Source: a virus. Taken from it: a DNA stretch of 64,000 bases. The first letter of the stretch is position 1, and every line of letters starts with the position of its first letter. Where the stretch lies: the IMG/VR virus record IMGVR_UViG_3300035169_000077, positions 34,688-98,687 of that record; one strand, given 5' to 3'. A model generated the notes under the pieces. The model was not told where the DNA came from. It saw only the letters and a program-made list of their open reading frames with translations, and searched no databases. The translations under genes were made by a program, and so were the position numbers. Below are positions 47,444-55,234 of this stretch, one piece after another.

Positions 47444-48585
47444 GCCGCCACCCCCTCGTCCTGCGACAGTCGCTCCCCGGCGAGGTGAAGGCCATGGTCG
47501 GCGAGCATCACCCGCGCCGTCTCGACCGTCTTCCCGCCGATCCCCTTCGTCGCCAGGAGCCGCCCGGCGGTCATCGCCGCGAGTTGCTCCAGGTCGCTGA
47601 TCCCGGCCTTGATGAGCGGGGCGAGCGCCCGCCCGTAGCCCTCGCCGTCCAGGTCCGCGAGGCGCGGCTGCCGGATGGTGCCGTCCGCGCGGAGCGGGTA
47701 GCAGACCTTCCCGGGCTTCTTCTTCGCGCCCTTGCGCCCGTCGTGCAGCTCCAGCGCCCGCCGGAACCTGTTCCACGCCATCGCGTCATCCCGGCCGGAG
47801 ATCAGCATCAGCCGGTAGCCGCGCTCGTACTCGGGCCGCAGGTGCAGCACCGCCCCGCACTCCGTCGCCGGCATCGCCACGAGGTCGCCCAGCCCCCGTT
47901 CCCGGGCCACGGTCATCCGCCGGTAGGCAGCCACCTGCTCGGGCACCGTGGCGTCCAGGTACTTGCCGGTCTTCACGTCGACGCACGGCATCACCCCGCC
48001 GCCCGGGGTGAACCGCCCGGCCCGGCCGACCGCGAGGCCGGGGAGCCGGGCGATGATGTCGAGCGTCCCGGCCACCTGCAGCGCGGGGTTGTAGACCGTC
48101 ATCTCCGACGCCTCGAACTCGGGCCGGAAGTCCTCAACCCAGTTCAGGAAGCCCCAGAGCATCACGTCCGCGACTTCCTCCACGGGGATGCCGTCGTAGT
48201 CCTCCCCGGCGAGCCTGCCCGGCAGCACGGGCAGCGCCAGCTCCGCCCCGCTCCCCTCCGGTGACGCCTGCCACAAGATCAGCGCCTCAACCACGTCGTG
48301 GACGTAGCCGCCGGTGTCCCGCTTGCGGTCCCTGATCCGGGCGGCCTCCTCCTTGGCGTGCTTCACGGTGGCGTCACGGCCCAGCGCGCCGGCCATCTCG
48401 AACAGGTCACCCCAGTTGTCGATCGCGTACTCGGCCGCGATCCCCGCCGCCCACCCGGTCAGCCACGGCTTGCCCTCCGTCGCGGCCAGGACCGTGGTCA
48501 CGCTTGGGAACGACTCGCCGGTCGGCGGGTAGGTGTACGAGCGGCTGCCGTCGTCCTCGGTGACGGCGGCGACGGGGTTGCTCAT
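47440..48585 (-). CDS. Cas4/RecB-like PD-(D/E)XK exonuclease with HhH end (381 aa)
   Basis: SFPSVTTVLAATEGKPWLTG start, GGYVHDVVEAL (motif His), LQVAGTLDIIARLPG (motif II Asp), CVDVKTGKYLDATVPEQVAA (E/D-x-K then Q of motif QxxxY): all RecB-type nuclease motifs. C-terminal LLATKGIGGKTVETARVMLA is a helix-hairpin-helix. It probably processes DNA ends during recombination or replication. No Cys cluster for a Cas4 Fe-S centre is evident. Confidence 0.85.
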   Translation of the reverse strand: MSNPVAAVTEDDGSRSYTYPPTGESFPSVTTVLAATEGKPWLTGWAAGIAAEYAIDNWGDLFEMAGALGRDATVKHAKEEAARIRDRKRDTGGYVHDVVEALILWQASPEGSGAELALPVLPGRLAGEDYDGIPVEEVADVMLWGFLNWVEDFRPEFEASEMTVYNPALQVAGTLDIIARLPGLAVGRAGRFTPGGGVMPCVDVKTGKYLDATVPEQVAAYRRMTVARERGLGDLVAMPATECGAVLHLRPEYERGYRLMLISGRDDAMAWNRFRRALELHDGRKGAKKKPGKVCYPLRADGTIRQPRLADLDGEGYGRALAPLIKAGISDLEQLAAMTAGRLLATKGIGGKTVETARVMLADHGLHLAGERLSQDEGVAA

Positions 48586-48953
48586 GATGCTTCCCCCGCT
48601 GCTGCCTTGATTCCGTCCGCTACTTCGGTGCCGCAGATCGCGGCGATGACCACCAGGAGGAGCGCCATCGCTAGCGCGCACTCGCTGGCTGACTTCTCCA
48701 GCGCCTCCCCGTCCGGGTCCTCTACTGCGGACAGCTCCGGGTACCGGGCCTCCCAGTGGATGACCCCGCTGGCCAGGGCCTGGTGCTCGTCAAGGGCGGC
48801 GTCAAGGTTCATGCACGCCGCGATGGCCGCGCCCTTGAAGTCCCACAGTTCGCTGACCGCGAGGGCCGCGTGAAGGACGGCGTGCGCCCTCGCGGCGATG
48901 TCCTCCGGGGAGCGCCGGCGGATGAGGACCGGGAGCGCGGTGCTAGCCGTCAT
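48582..48953 (-). CDS. protein of unknown function (123 aa)
   Basis: Helical, with ARAHAVLHAALAVSELWDFK and a hydrophobic C-terminal stretch (ECALAMALLLVVIAAICG) that may be a membrane helix. Confidence 0.6.
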   Translation of the reverse strand: MTASTALPVLIRRRSPEDIAARAHAVLHAALAVSELWDFKGAAIAACMNLDAALDEHQALASGVIHWEARYPELSAVEDPDGEALEKSASECALAMALLLVVIAAICGTEVADGIKAAAGEAS

Positions 48954-49716
48954 CACGGGCACCCCCCTCGCCGCGCGCGGTGAACGACGGGTCGGCCAGG
49001 GCGCGCGATGGCCGCGTGTCCCTGAGGGCCCGGCGGATGCCCCGCTCCTCAAGCAGCGAGGCGATGAGCGCGTCAAGGTAGGCATCCGTCATCAGCCCCA
49101 GGGCGAACGCCTCCCCGTCGTTGCGGGGGTCGTCGCCGAGGTGGATGGCCGGCTTGCCGTCGATCGCCCGGCGCTGCGGCATGCCGTCCAGCGCCACGGC
49201 CGCGACGCGGCGAGCGCCGCCGAGGCCGATGAGGACCGGCATCCCGGCCGGCGGGGCTGGCTCACGGTGACGCTCAGGGGCCACGCGGGCAGGCTCCGGC
49301 AGTTCCCCTTCGGGGACATGCTGCTGCACCGTGGTTGCCGCCACGACGGCGGAGATCCCGGCCGGGGCGTGCGGGTCCCAGCCCTTCAGCGCCTCAACCA
49401 CCTGCCGCAACTCGTCCAGGCCGGGCCTTTCCGGGGCGTTCAGCATCTGGTCCAGCCGCTCGCGGTGGTGGTCCAGGTCAGGTACCCGGCGGGGCAGCGG
49501 CTCCAGGCCTTCCGCCGTGGCGGCCGGCGCGGTCTCAGCCTCAGGCACCTCCTGCGCGGGGGCCTCCGCCTCCGGGACCGGGGCGGGCAGCAACTCCGGG
49601 GCGACATCGGGTGCCGCCACGGGGGCGGCCTTCTCCGGGACCGCCGCAGGCTCGTCCAGGCCCGCGCGGCGGGGGCGGCCGTGGTGGCCGGGATGGGGGG
49701 AGAACATCGCGATCAT
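48943..49716 (-). CDS. protein of unknown function (257 aa)
   Basis: A Pro/Ala/Glu-rich N-terminal half (disordered), a helical part (ERLDQMLNAPERPGLDELRQ) and a C-terminal globular region (VLIGLGGARRVAAVALDGMP; AFALGLMTDAYLDALIASLL). Not recognised. Confidence 0.6.
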   Translation of the reverse strand: MIAMFSPHPGHHGRPRRAGLDEPAAVPEKAAPVAAPDVAPELLPAPVPEAEAPAQEVPEAETAPAATAEGLEPLPRRVPDLDHHRERLDQMLNAPERPGLDELRQVVEALKGWDPHAPAGISAVVAATTVQQHVPEGELPEPARVAPERHREPAPPAGMPVLIGLGGARRVAAVALDGMPQRRAIDGKPAIHLGDDPRNDGEAFALGLMTDAYLDALIASLLEERGIRRALRDTRPSRALADPSFTARGEGGARDDG

Positions 49717-49985
49717 GACCGCGCCTCGCCTTCCCGTGACCGGTCGGCGGCCTGGGCGACCCACCTGGCGATGATCGCCGTGGTGTAGTCCTCCCACTGG
49801 GACATCCAGTGAAGGGTCCGCGCCTCGAACTCGCTGACCTCAACCCCGGCGCCCTGCAGGGTCCGGAGGAGGAACTCGGCCCGCTGGCTGGGTGCCTGGG
49901 TTACCCGGTCAGGATCGGGGGGGATCGCGGCGTGCGCCCATGCGCGGGCCTCGCGCTCGGTCTCGAAGGGCCCCGGGGCGCTCAT
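49713..49985 (-). CDS. small protein (90 aa)
   Basis: FETEREARAWAHAAIPPDPD, EVSEFEARTLHWMSQWEDYT: helical, acidic, Trp-rich. ATGA overlaps. Role unknown. Confidence 0.65.
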   Translation of the reverse strand: MSAPGPFETEREARAWAHAAIPPDPDRVTQAPSQRAEFLLRTLQGAGVEVSEFEARTLHWMSQWEDYTTAIIARWVAQAADRSREGEARS

Positions 49986-50341
49986 GCCGCCACCGCCGCT
50001 TCCCGCATCAGGGCCGCCTTCCGCTGCCGCCGCGCCTCAGCCGACGCCACGGCGGTCGCCTGGTAGGCGATCCCCCCGCCGAACTCCCGCCGCGCCTGCC
50101 AGTAGTCATCGCTTCCGAACGCGGGCCCGGCGTTGACGCCGAGGATCACCGCTATCCGCTCGACCTCGGCGCGGTTCTCCTCATCGGTGCCCCCGGTCAC
50201 CTGGCGGGACAGCGGGTCGACGCCGCCGAGGGGGAGGTGAGGGTGGCCGGCGATGAACGCGGCCATGGCGGTCAGGCCCGCGTGGACGTCCGCAGGGTCG
50301 CGTAGCGCCCTCGCCCTCGCGGGGGTCTCGGTGATGGTCAC
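49982..50341 (-). CDS. small protein (119 aa)
   Basis: GTG start with AAGGAG ten bases upstream. VHAGLTAMAAFIAGHPHLPL, EVERIAVILGVNAGPAFGSD: alpha/beta. First gene after a hairpin, so possibly a sub-operon start. Confidence 0.65.
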   Translation of the reverse strand: MTITETPARARALRDPADVHAGLTAMAAFIAGHPHLPLGGVDPLSRQVTGGTDEENRAEVERIAVILGVNAGPAFGSDDYWQARREFGGGIAYQATAVASAEARRQRKAALMREAAVAA

Positions 50342-50389
50342 TGTGGCGTTCTCCTTTCGTGCGTTACCTTGGTGGTGGCGTTCTCCGCC

Positions 50390-50419
50390 CGGCCCCCGGT
50401 CGCATCGGGGGCCGTTTTT
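50390..50419. terminator. hairpin with T5 on the plus strand
   Basis: CGGCCCCCG / CGGGGGCCG, seven-base loop, then TTTTT on the plus strand. No rightward gene precedes it, so it may block antisense transcription into the switch genes, or act as an mRNA-stabilising hairpin in the leftward message. Confidence 0.65.
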
Positions 50420-50421
50420 CG

Positions 50422-50688
50422 TTAGGCGGTGTCCTGCGTGGTGGTCGTGAGCTGGTCCCAGCGCCGGGGCTTGCCCCTGCGGATCGGGATCACGTCCGGC
50501 CCGGCCTGTACCGCCGCTTCCAGCCGGCATGTCCGCCCGCACTTCTTGCACGTGGCCGTCCGGCCGTCCGCGTCAGCGGTGAACTGCGAGCCGCACCGGC
50601 CGCAGGCGACCGTCATGACGGTCCGCTCCCAGGTCGTGACCTCCGTGCGGACCGACCCGGCGATGATCAAGTCGCGGATCGCGGTCAT
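50422..50688 (-). CDS. zinc-ribbon protein (88 aa)
   Basis: VACGRCGSQFTADADGRTAT, then CKKCGRTCRLEAA: a complete four-Cys ribbon; N-terminus a beta strand (SVRTEVTTWERTVMTVACG). Confidence 0.7.
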   Translation of the reverse strand: MTAIRDLIIAGSVRTEVTTWERTVMTVACGRCGSQFTADADGRTATCKKCGRTCRLEAAVQAGPDVIPIRRGKPRRWDQLTTTTQDTA

Positions 50689-51320
50689 GCCGATGCCTCC
50701 AGCGCGGCCTGCGCCTCGCCCCACGTCTTCGACATGTCGCCGCTGACCGCGTCAATGAGCGACTTGAGGTAGTCGGCGCGCTCCTCATCGCGGCGCGCGT
50801 ACCGGTCGGTGATCTCCGCCATCTCCGCCGCGTACTTCGCGAGCTCGGAGAGGGTGGACATCTCGCCGTACTTGTCGTCGGGGAAGAGGGAGAGTTGCCC
50901 GGCGGCCTCTTGGCCCTTGCGCGCGAGTTCGCGGGCGGCATCGCGGCGCTTCTCGTCCTCATCCCGCGCGTCGAACGGCTCGGTGTCGAGGGTCGCCTGG
51001 ACCGGCGGGAAGCCGGCCTTGATGAGGCCCGACCAGTTCTCCAGATCCGCAAGAACTTTGCGGATCTGGTCCTCGCTCTCGTACATCCGGGCCGCCTGGA
51101 GGCGGTACTGAATTTCACGCGCCGAGAGCGTCTTGTAGCCCTTTGCGATGGCTTCGGCGATCAGCCGCTCGACGACTCCGGGCTTAAGGCTCCTGCGGCT
51201 TGCCGACATCGCCTCGTCGTCTGCCAGCAGCCGCCGGCCGAACCGCCAGCGTTCGAGGACGCTGCCGGAGTCGCTGGCGGCGATGTACCCCTCGATGCGG
51301 AGATAGCGGCCGTACTTCAT
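50685..51320 (-). CDS. winged-helix phage protein near the switch (211 aa)
   Basis: VVERLIAEAIAKGYKTLSAR, EIQYRLQAARMYESEDQIRK, VLADLENWSGLIKAGFPP form a winged-helix-like domain (about 48-115). Helical C-terminus (SELAKYAAEMAEITDRYARR). Second gene after the XRE repressor; may be an early regulator. Confidence 0.7.
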   Translation of the reverse strand: MKYGRYLRIEGYIAASDSGSVLERWRFGRRLLADDEAMSASRRSLKPGVVERLIAEAIAKGYKTLSAREIQYRLQAARMYESEDQIRKVLADLENWSGLIKAGFPPVQATLDTEPFDARDEDEKRRDAARELARKGQEAAGQLSLFPDDKYGEMSTLSELAKYAAEMAEITDRYARRDEERADYLKSLIDAVSGDMSKTWGEAQAALEASA

Positions 51321-51574
51321 GCCGCCGCCCCTGCCGGCTCGGCCTCGTCGGCGGTCTCGCCGTCGCGGGTGATTGCCGCGACGGGGACGTTGAGGATGTC
51401 GGCGATGCGCCGCATTACCTCGGGACTCGCGGGCCGCGTGTTGTTCTCGATGTTGCGCAGCGCCTGCTCGTGGATGCCGACGTGCTCGGCCAGGTCCCTG
51501 GCGCTGCGCCTGTCCTTTACCCGGAGGGCCCGGATTGCCGCGCCGTTCTGGCGGCGGCCTGGCTCACGTCTCAT
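51317..51574 (-). CDS. XRE-family regulator, leftward gene of the main switch (85 aa)
   Basis: AIRALRVKDRRSARDLAEHV, GIHEQALRNIENNTRPASPE, VMRRIADILNVPVAAITRDG: HTH_3. The ATG at 51574 was preferred to a TTG nine bases upstream. TTGACA on the minus strand at 51606-51611 gives a near-leaderless promoter. First gene of operon C; Cro-like or repressor role by position. Confidence 0.8.
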   Translation of the reverse strand: MRREPGRRQNGAAIRALRVKDRRSARDLAEHVGIHEQALRNIENNTRPASPEVMRRIADILNVPVAAITRDGETADEAEPAGAAA

Positions 51575-51829
51575 GGATGACAAGGTATGAGTAAACGTGA
51601 GTTGATGTCAACTTCGACGCGGCATCGAATGAGAGGAGCTTCCACGACTCACTCCGACAACGTGAGACAAGGTTGTTACGTCGCGCCTCCCGCGTACCGC
51701 GATGAGTTGATCTGAGGCCACTCGACATGTGGTGACCTGGCATGATGTTCCGTGAGGCAACTCATTGACAGCTCACACGGAATCAGTCACCCTCATGTGG
51801 CGAGGGGACTGCGACTAGGACGGAGCCGT
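51575..51829. promoter_or_regulatory. divergent promoter region of the main switch
   Basis: 255 bases without a gene. Inverted repeat AGTTGA-TG-TCAACT at 51600-51613; TGAGTTGAT recurs at 51598 and 51703; the inverse CAACTCAT is at 51758-51765, directly joined to a rightward TTGACA (51765-51770). The leftward -35 TTGACA (51611-51606) lies inside the inverted repeat. The TGAGTTG elements are the likely shared operators. Confidence 0.65.
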
Positions 51830-52342
51830 ATGCCGCCTGAAGACCTGCGCGCCTGGGAGCGCGCAGGCCCGATGCTCGCCGCGCGCCGGGCCCAGCTCAG
51901 CCCCCGCTACGCCAACCGCCGCGAGTTCGCCAGGGACACCGGCCTGAACTGGCGCACCCTGCATGACGCCGAGCGCGCCAAGCGAGCCAACTTCAAGGAC
52001 GAGACGCTCCGCGCGTTCGAGTCCGCCTACGCGCTCGTCCCCGGCTCGCTCGATCGCACCCTCGCCGGCGGCGACCTCGAGGCCGCCCTGCCGGAACCGC
52101 CCCGCCCCCCGGCGACCCGTGCCCTTGCCGCGGTGCCCGATGACGCCGATGAGGACGCGGTGATCGAGATGCTGATCGCCGGGGAGCGTGACGATGAGAA
52201 GCGCGAGGTGATGGAGCAGGCGTGGCGCTTCACGGCGATCCCTCGCGCCGGCCGGCTGAAGATGCTGCGGTCGTACCTGGAGGAGGACGCCGGGGAGGAG
52301 CAGGGGGAGCGGGGGGAGCGGCGGCGGGAGCCGGGCGCTTAA
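51830..52342 (+). CDS. phage repressor-like HTH protein, rightward gene of main switch (170 aa)
   Basis: MLAARRAQLSPRYANRREFA, RDTGLNWRTLHDAERAKRAN, FKDETLRAFESAYALVPGSL: an HTH with the layout I know from actinobacterial XRE-like proteins. Acidic C-terminal part with helices (EDAVIEMLIAGERDDEKREV), possibly dimerising. ATG after GGACGGAG. Candidate immunity repressor. Confidence 0.8.
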   Translation: MPPEDLRAWERAGPMLAARRAQLSPRYANRREFARDTGLNWRTLHDAERAKRANFKDETLRAFESAYALVPGSLDRTLAGGDLEAALPEPPRPPATRALAAVPDDADEDAVIEMLIAGERDDEKREVMEQAWRFTAIPRAGRLKMLRSYLEEDAGEEQGERGERRREPGA

Positions 52343-52640
52343 CGGGTCCTTTACGGTTCCTTAGGGAGTGCATTTGCAATCGGCTCATGCAATCGCACGT
52401 GCAATCTAACGACTGCATTGCAACATGGCGCAATCCCATGAAACAGGTAAACTCGGGATAACCCCGCGCACGTCACACATCACAGGCGACCCCCGGGCAA
52501 TTCACCGCCCCGGGAAAGCGCCCAAGGCACACAGGGCACCGCGCAGCCCCAGGAGCCACCGAGCACCACCTGGCACCAGAACGCGCAATTCCCCGGGCGG
52601 GAGGGGCCCGCGGGGATCCGCAAGGGGAGGACAACCGCAT
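52343..52640. promoter_or_regulatory. regulatory interval with TGCAATC array
   Basis: TGCAATC at 52375, 52388 and 52400 (13- and 12-bp steps), an inverted TGCATTGCAA at 52414-52423 and a fourth partial CGCAATC at 52429. The same heptamer pair forms the palindrome at 57041. The later half (52460-52620) is C-rich with many GGCACC/GCACC repeats and no convincing frame. Confidence 0.6.
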
Positions 52641-52943
52641 ATGGACGCTGCAGCCCTGGACGCCGTGCCCGAGCTGTGCAGGCAGACCCGCGCCGCTATC
52701 GACCGGCTCGCCGCCCTGATCGCCGCGACGGCCCCGGCCGCCGAGATCGTGTTCGCCGCCGCCGAGCTCGCCGACTTCCGCGCCTCATGGGAGCGTTCCT
52801 GCGAGGTCGTCAACGGCAGCGCAGGGCTCTTCGCGAGCATGAGGCGGCAGAGCCTCCGCGAGGGAGCCGCGCGGCGGGACGCCGAGCTCGCCGCCGCACG
52901 GGAAACGGGAGGCGCCCCGCCAGTGCGGCTCGTCGCCGGCTAG
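52641..52943 (+). CDS. small helical protein (100 aa)
   Basis: ATG after AAGGGGAGG. ETS-rich no; Ala/Glu/Arg-rich helices (RAAIDRLAALIAATAPAAEI, SLREGAARRDAELAAARETG). The longer frame upstream is Pro/Arg-rich shadow. Converges with the methyltransferase-like gene, sharing four bases. Confidence 0.65.
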   Translation: MDAAALDAVPELCRQTRAAIDRLAALIAATAPAAEIVFAAAELADFRASWERSCEVVNGSAGLFASMRRQSLREGAARRDAELAAARETGGAPPVRLVAG

Positions 52944-53761
52944 CGCCCGCGCGCCACCGCCGCTATCACCCTGGCCGCCAGCGGCGCGGCCAGGGCGGCC
53001 TCGGCATCGCGGTCCAGCGCCGGCCAGCACCGCACGTCCCCCGGCCCCCACACCAGTTCCATCCCAGCCCCCGCGATCCACCCGGCGACCACCTCAGCGG
53101 AGTGCCCCGCCGGCATCGCCCCGGCCGCCTCCGCCACGGCGCGGCCCATCTCCCCGCCGGACGGGCTGCCGCCCTCCACGGGCGTGGTGATCACCAGCGT
53201 CGACCCGGCGGGAAGCACCTCCGCGTACCCGGCGACCGCCTCCGCCGCCATCGGCCCGGGCCACCAGTGGGCGCATAGTTGCAACTGGACCGACCACGGG
53301 GCCTCAAGGCCCGCTGCCCGCGCCATGCCGGCGACCTGCCGGGGATCCGCCGCGGGGGCCTGGCACCCCAGGTCCGGCGGCCTCATTCCTGAGGGGGCCA
53401 GCACCCGGTGCCACAGCAGCGCGAGCGCCTCGTCCCCCGTGCAGTACAGGGCGCGGGACCCCGGCACGGCCCTCGCGGCGGCCCGGTGCGGCAGCGACGC
53501 CCCCGGCCACCCCGACGGCGGGTACCCGGCGGCGGCGATGATGAGCGACCGGGCGCCGCCCATGGCGACCGCCCACCCGGCGATCAGCGAGTGGAACTCC
53601 GCCGCCGCCCGGAACTGCGCCCGGGTCCCCGGCCACCGCCGCTCCACCCCGGCGGCGACCAGCCGCTCCGCCTCGTGCGCGCGCGGCCCTCCCCGCAGGG
53701 CCTCCAGCAGCCGCGCCCCCGTCGCGTCGGGCAGCGGCGGCACCGTCCCCCCCTGAACCAC
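52940..53761 (-). CDS. SAM-dependent methyltransferase-like protein (PF04672-like, diverged)
   Basis: 273 residues. TGARLLEALRGGPRAHEAER, FRAAAEFHSLIAGWAVAMGG, ARSLIIAAAGYPP, then AVPGSRALYCTGDEALALLW follow the order of PF04672 actinobacterial methyltransferases (GGxxxxxxDR, R-x-F, LDxGxGxPT, VVYVDxDP), but the DxGxG loop is degenerate (AAAGYPP). It may therefore have lost catalysis. GTG start with AAGGAGG; a longer start at 53806 is possible. Confidence 0.65.
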   Translation of the reverse strand: MVQGGTVPPLPDATGARLLEALRGGPRAHEAERLVAAGVERRWPGTRAQFRAAAEFHSLIAGWAVAMGGARSLIIAAAGYPPSGWPGASLPHRAAARAVPGSRALYCTGDEALALLWHRVLAPSGMRPPDLGCQAPAADPRQVAGMARAAGLEAPWSVQLQLCAHWWPGPMAAEAVAGYAEVLPAGSTLVITTPVEGGSPSGGEMGRAVAEAAGAMPAGHSAEVVAGWIAGAGMELVWGPGDVRCWPALDRDAEAALAAPLAARVIAAVARGR

Positions 53762-53844
53762 CGTGACCTCCTTGTCCCCCGGTCCCCACCGCAATTTTCG
53801 CCGCAATTACCGCGAGCGCAATATCGGTAAAAGTGCGTACCAGG

Positions 53845-53886
53845 GCGCACCATGGCACTGGTGCGCGCTGGTTTGCGCTGGTGCGC
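53845..53886. promoter_or_regulatory. operator array upstream of the GntR gene
   Basis: An inverted half GCGCACCA (53845-53852) faces TGGTGCGC (53859-53866). Then tandem 10-bp units TGGTGCGCGC-TGGTTTGCGC-TGGTGCGCGA repeat with one helical turn each. This allows several dimers on one face of the DNA between the methyltransferase-like and GntR genes. Confidence 0.7.
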
Positions 53887-53936
53887 GATGATGCCCGCTC
53901 ATCAGCGCCTAAGCGCGCGGCAATACCGTCCGCCCC

Positions 53937-54203
53937 ATGCGCGCTGCCCTTGACTTCCCCGGTCCCGACCCTCGCGGCGAGATCCCGCCCTACCTGCAGG
54001 TCGCCGGGGTGATCGAGCGGGCCATCAGGGACGGCTCCCTCGCCCCGGGCCAGGTCCTCCCCTCGTGGGGTGACCTGTCCCGCATGAGCGGCTACGGGCG
54101 GACCACCATCCGCAAGGCCATGGTCGTCCTGCGGGGCAAGGGGCTGGTGTACAGCATCGCCACCCGCAGTACCTACGTGTCCCGGGACATCCCCGGCCAG
54201 TGA
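53937..54203 (+). CDS. GntR-family winged-helix regulator (88 aa)
   Basis: IPPYLQVAGVIERAIRDGSL, APGQVLPSWGDLSRMSGYGR, TTIRKAMVVLRGKGLVYSIA is a bare GntR HTH without an effector domain. Likely binds the array immediately upstream and controls itself and the divergent methyltransferase-like gene. Confidence 0.85.
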   Translation: MRAALDFPGPDPRGEIPPYLQVAGVIERAIRDGSLAPGQVLPSWGDLSRMSGYGRTTIRKAMVVLRGKGLVYSIATRSTYVSRDIPGQ

Positions 54204-54205
54204 CC

Positions 54206-54226
54206 GGGGGGCCTCACTTGCCCCCC
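54206..54226. terminator. hairpin between GntR gene and Cys-rich micro-genes
   Basis: GGGGGGC / GCCCCCC with a seven-base loop, three bases past the GntR stop and overlapping the end of the leftward micro-protein gene; serves convergent transcripts. Confidence 0.6.
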
Positions 54227-54312
54227 TTGCAGGCGCTGCTTTCCTCGCAGGTGGCGCTTCCGCAGTCCGTTTTCGTCGCGTCGCCGTTGCTCTTGATCAC
54301 TACGTCGCACAT
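54214..54312 (-). CDS. Cys-rich micro-protein (32 aa)
   Basis: MCDVVIKSNGDATKTDCGSA, TCEESSACKGGK: four Cys, acidic. The ATG shares one base with the stop of the other micro-protein (TGATG). Not in any family I recognise; cytosolic metal-binding peptide or anti-defence peptide are both open. Confidence 0.55.
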   Translation of the reverse strand: MCDVVIKSNGDATKTDCGSATCEESSACKGGK

Positions 54313-54398
54313 CAGTCGTCACCCTTGTAATCGACCGAACCGGGGCAATTGGGGTTGTGGCAGTCGACGTAGGGATCTTTCGTGTCATCGCATCGCAT
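54312..54398 (-). CDS. Cys-rich micro-protein (28 aa)
   Basis: MRCDDTKDPYVDCHNPNCPG, SVDYKGDD: C-x9-C-H-x3-C, acidic tail. AT-rich codon use (AAAGATCCC, GATTACAAGGGT) compared with neighbours. Coupled to the 32-residue gene downstream. A GGGGGGTGAGAAGCC leader precedes the ATG. Confidence 0.55.
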   Translation of the reverse strand: MRCDDTKDPYVDCHNPNCPGSVDYKGDD

Positions 54399-54404
54399 GG
54401 CTTC

Positions 54405-54668
54405 TCACCCCCCGTCGCCGTCGCGCCCCGCCGGGGAGGGCCCGGGGAGGGTGCCCTCCCCGGCGGGAGTCATTTGCCACAGGCTGCCCTTCAGCCCGTG
54501 GCCGCGCGGCGCGGACGTCACGCGGCCCCGCACTTGGAGCAGGCAGAGGCAGTTGAGGACGGTGTCGCGGTGGATGCCGGTGATCCCCGCGATCTCCGGG
54601 GCGGGCAGCGGCCGCCCGGCTGAGGCGAGCGCGGCCGTCACCGCGGCGATCGTGGCTTCCCTGGGCAT
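54405..54668 (-). CDS. winged-helix regulator-like protein (87 aa)
   Basis: ATIAAVTAALASAGRPLPAP, EIAGITGIHRDTVLNCLCLL, QVRGRVTSAPRGHGLKGSLW: winged helix with a Gly/Pro-rich end. Probably DNA binding. Confidence 0.7.
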   Translation of the reverse strand: MPREATIAAVTAALASAGRPLPAPEIAGITGIHRDTVLNCLCLLQVRGRVTSAPRGHGLKGSLWQMTPAGEGTLPGPSPAGRDGDGG

Positions 54669-54674
54669 CGCCGG

Positions 54675-54971
54675 TCACCCTTCCTGCCCCGCCGGGGAGG
54701 CGTGCGGGGGCGCCTCCCCGGCGGGAGCCTCTTTCGCGGCAGCCGGGCGTGATCGCCTTTTCCGCCTCGGGGGCGCGAGCGCCTGGCCGACCCGCTCGCC
54801 GATCTCCCGGGGGGTGCCGGTGACCACGTCGCCGCCCGGGAGCGTCACCCGCACGCCGAGCCTGCCGCCGACCCTGTTGTCCAGCCAGGCGGTAGTCGCG
54901 GACCCCGGCGGCAGGCGGTGGGCCTCCGTGACGTCGTCAGCGGCGTCGAGGGCCTCCCGCCACGCGCTCAC
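54675..54971 (-). CDS. small basic-tailed protein (98 aa)
   Basis: AWREALDAADDVTEAHRLPP, VRVTLPGGDVVTGTPREIGE, then RRKRRSRPAAAKEAPAGEA. GTG start overlaps the stop of the gene before. Confidence 0.6.
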   Translation of the reverse strand: MSAWREALDAADDVTEAHRLPPGSATTAWLDNRVGGRLGVRVTLPGGDVVTGTPREIGERVGQALAPPRRKRRSRPAAAKEAPAGEAPPHASPAGQEG

Positions 54972-55234
54972 CGGCAGCCTCGCTGCTCGGACCAGCGGAC
55001 CCCGCATCCGCCCCTGGCCCGGGTACCGAGCCACTCCCTGCCGGTGCGCTCGTATTCCCGCGGGCGGTGGAGCGACGGGCGCACCGCCTCAACGCGGGCC
55101 AGCACCGCCCTGTCACTGGCGATGAGCTCCGTGGCCGCAGCCTCCCGGGCGCGGCCCTGGTCCCCGCACACCCCGGTCCACAGCGGCAGCGCGCCGCCGT
55201 CCGCCGGGAGCACCTCCCACGCGTACATGATCAT
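54968..55234 (-). CDS. small protein (88 aa)
   Basis: MIMYAWEVLPADGGALPLWT, AVLARVEAVRPSLHRPREYE, ending ARGGCGVRWSEQRGCR. Alternative start six bases in. Confidence 0.6.
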   Translation of the reverse strand: MIMYAWEVLPADGGALPLWTGVCGDQGRAREAAATELIASDRAVLARVEAVRPSLHRPREYERTGREWLGTRARGGCGVRWSEQRGCR

